Source of the DNA: Thermoplasmata archaeon
Lineage (GTDB): Archaea; Thermoplasmatota; Thermoplasmata; Thermoplasmatales; Thermoplasmataceae
Direction: 5' to 3'
Assembly (NCBI GenBank): GCA_021818765.1
Contig: JAKATM010000002.1
Span: 1-46,995 of the forward strand
Length of the DNA stretch: 46,995 nt
The notes under the pieces are model-generated. The model worked only from the letters and a program-made list of their open reading frames with translations. It was not told the origin of the DNA and made no database searches. Position numbers and translations under genes: made by a program. Below are positions 46,809-46,995 of the stretch, piece by piece. Every line of letters starts with the position of its first letter. Position 1 is the stretch's first letter.

Positions 46809-46994
46809 TCAGAAATATCCAAATGCCCTGAAAACAGCGCCGACTATCGATTCAACCTTTGTGCTGAAGGTTGATATATATCCAGCATTCAAAGGGAACA
46901 ATCCCAGGTCAACTGGCACACCGGTGCTGATGAAGATCGATTTTCTGCCCTTCATCAGCTCAATAATCTTTGTATATCTTTCCTTCAGATGCTC
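46809..46994 (-). CDS. Partial hypothetical CDS running off the window end (C-terminal 61 aa)
   Basis: Reverse-strand frame EHLKERYTKIIELMKGRKSIFISTGVPVDLGLFPLNAGYISTFSTKVESIVGAVFRAFGYF*; convergent with the epimerase. Confidence 0.5.
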   Translation of the reverse strand, partial: EHLKERYTKIIELMKGRKSIFISTGVPVDLGLFPLNAGYISTFSTKVESIVGAVFRAFGYF

Positions 46995-46995
46995 A

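Noticed and set aside
1-46995. Search by eye for tRNA, rRNA and defence islands (restriction, toxin-antitoxin, Cas)
   Set aside because: No convincing candidate; small tRNAs with introns could still be missed and would need tRNAscan-SE

Overview
The window is an archaeal chromosomal segment. Gene content suggests a Thermoplasmatales-type thermoacidophile: a tricorn-interacting-factor-like aminopeptidase, a thermopsin, a DUF929 protein, ABCE1, archaeosine TGT, family B DNA polymerase, and the S19e/PDCD5/L39e/L31e/aIF6 cluster. It is densely coded, mostly housekeeping and transport genes. I found no convincing rRNA, tRNA or CRISPR array. The most interesting region is about 36.3-46.8 kb. It holds a nitrate/taurine-type ABC importer with a detached AAA-associated domain protein, then a 1281-aa thermopsin-like protein with five C-terminal repeats, then three genes in one direction: an M19 dipeptidase, a DUF1343/NamZ-like protein and an L-Ala-D/L-Glu-type dipeptide epimerase. 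In bacteria the last three families act in muropeptide breakdown or salvage, which would be unexpected in an archaeon without peptidoglycan. Other points of interest are a complete AmmeMemoRadiSam triad beside a DUF1028 gene, a bactofilin-like polymer protein divergent from a winged-helix regulator, a 4xCBS protein with an Hpf-like tail, a dihydropteroate synthase, a 2-hydroxyacid dehydrogenase with a Lys in place of the catalytic Arg, and a decayed transposase not visible in the ORF track. Family calls are from reading motifs only; no database search was run.
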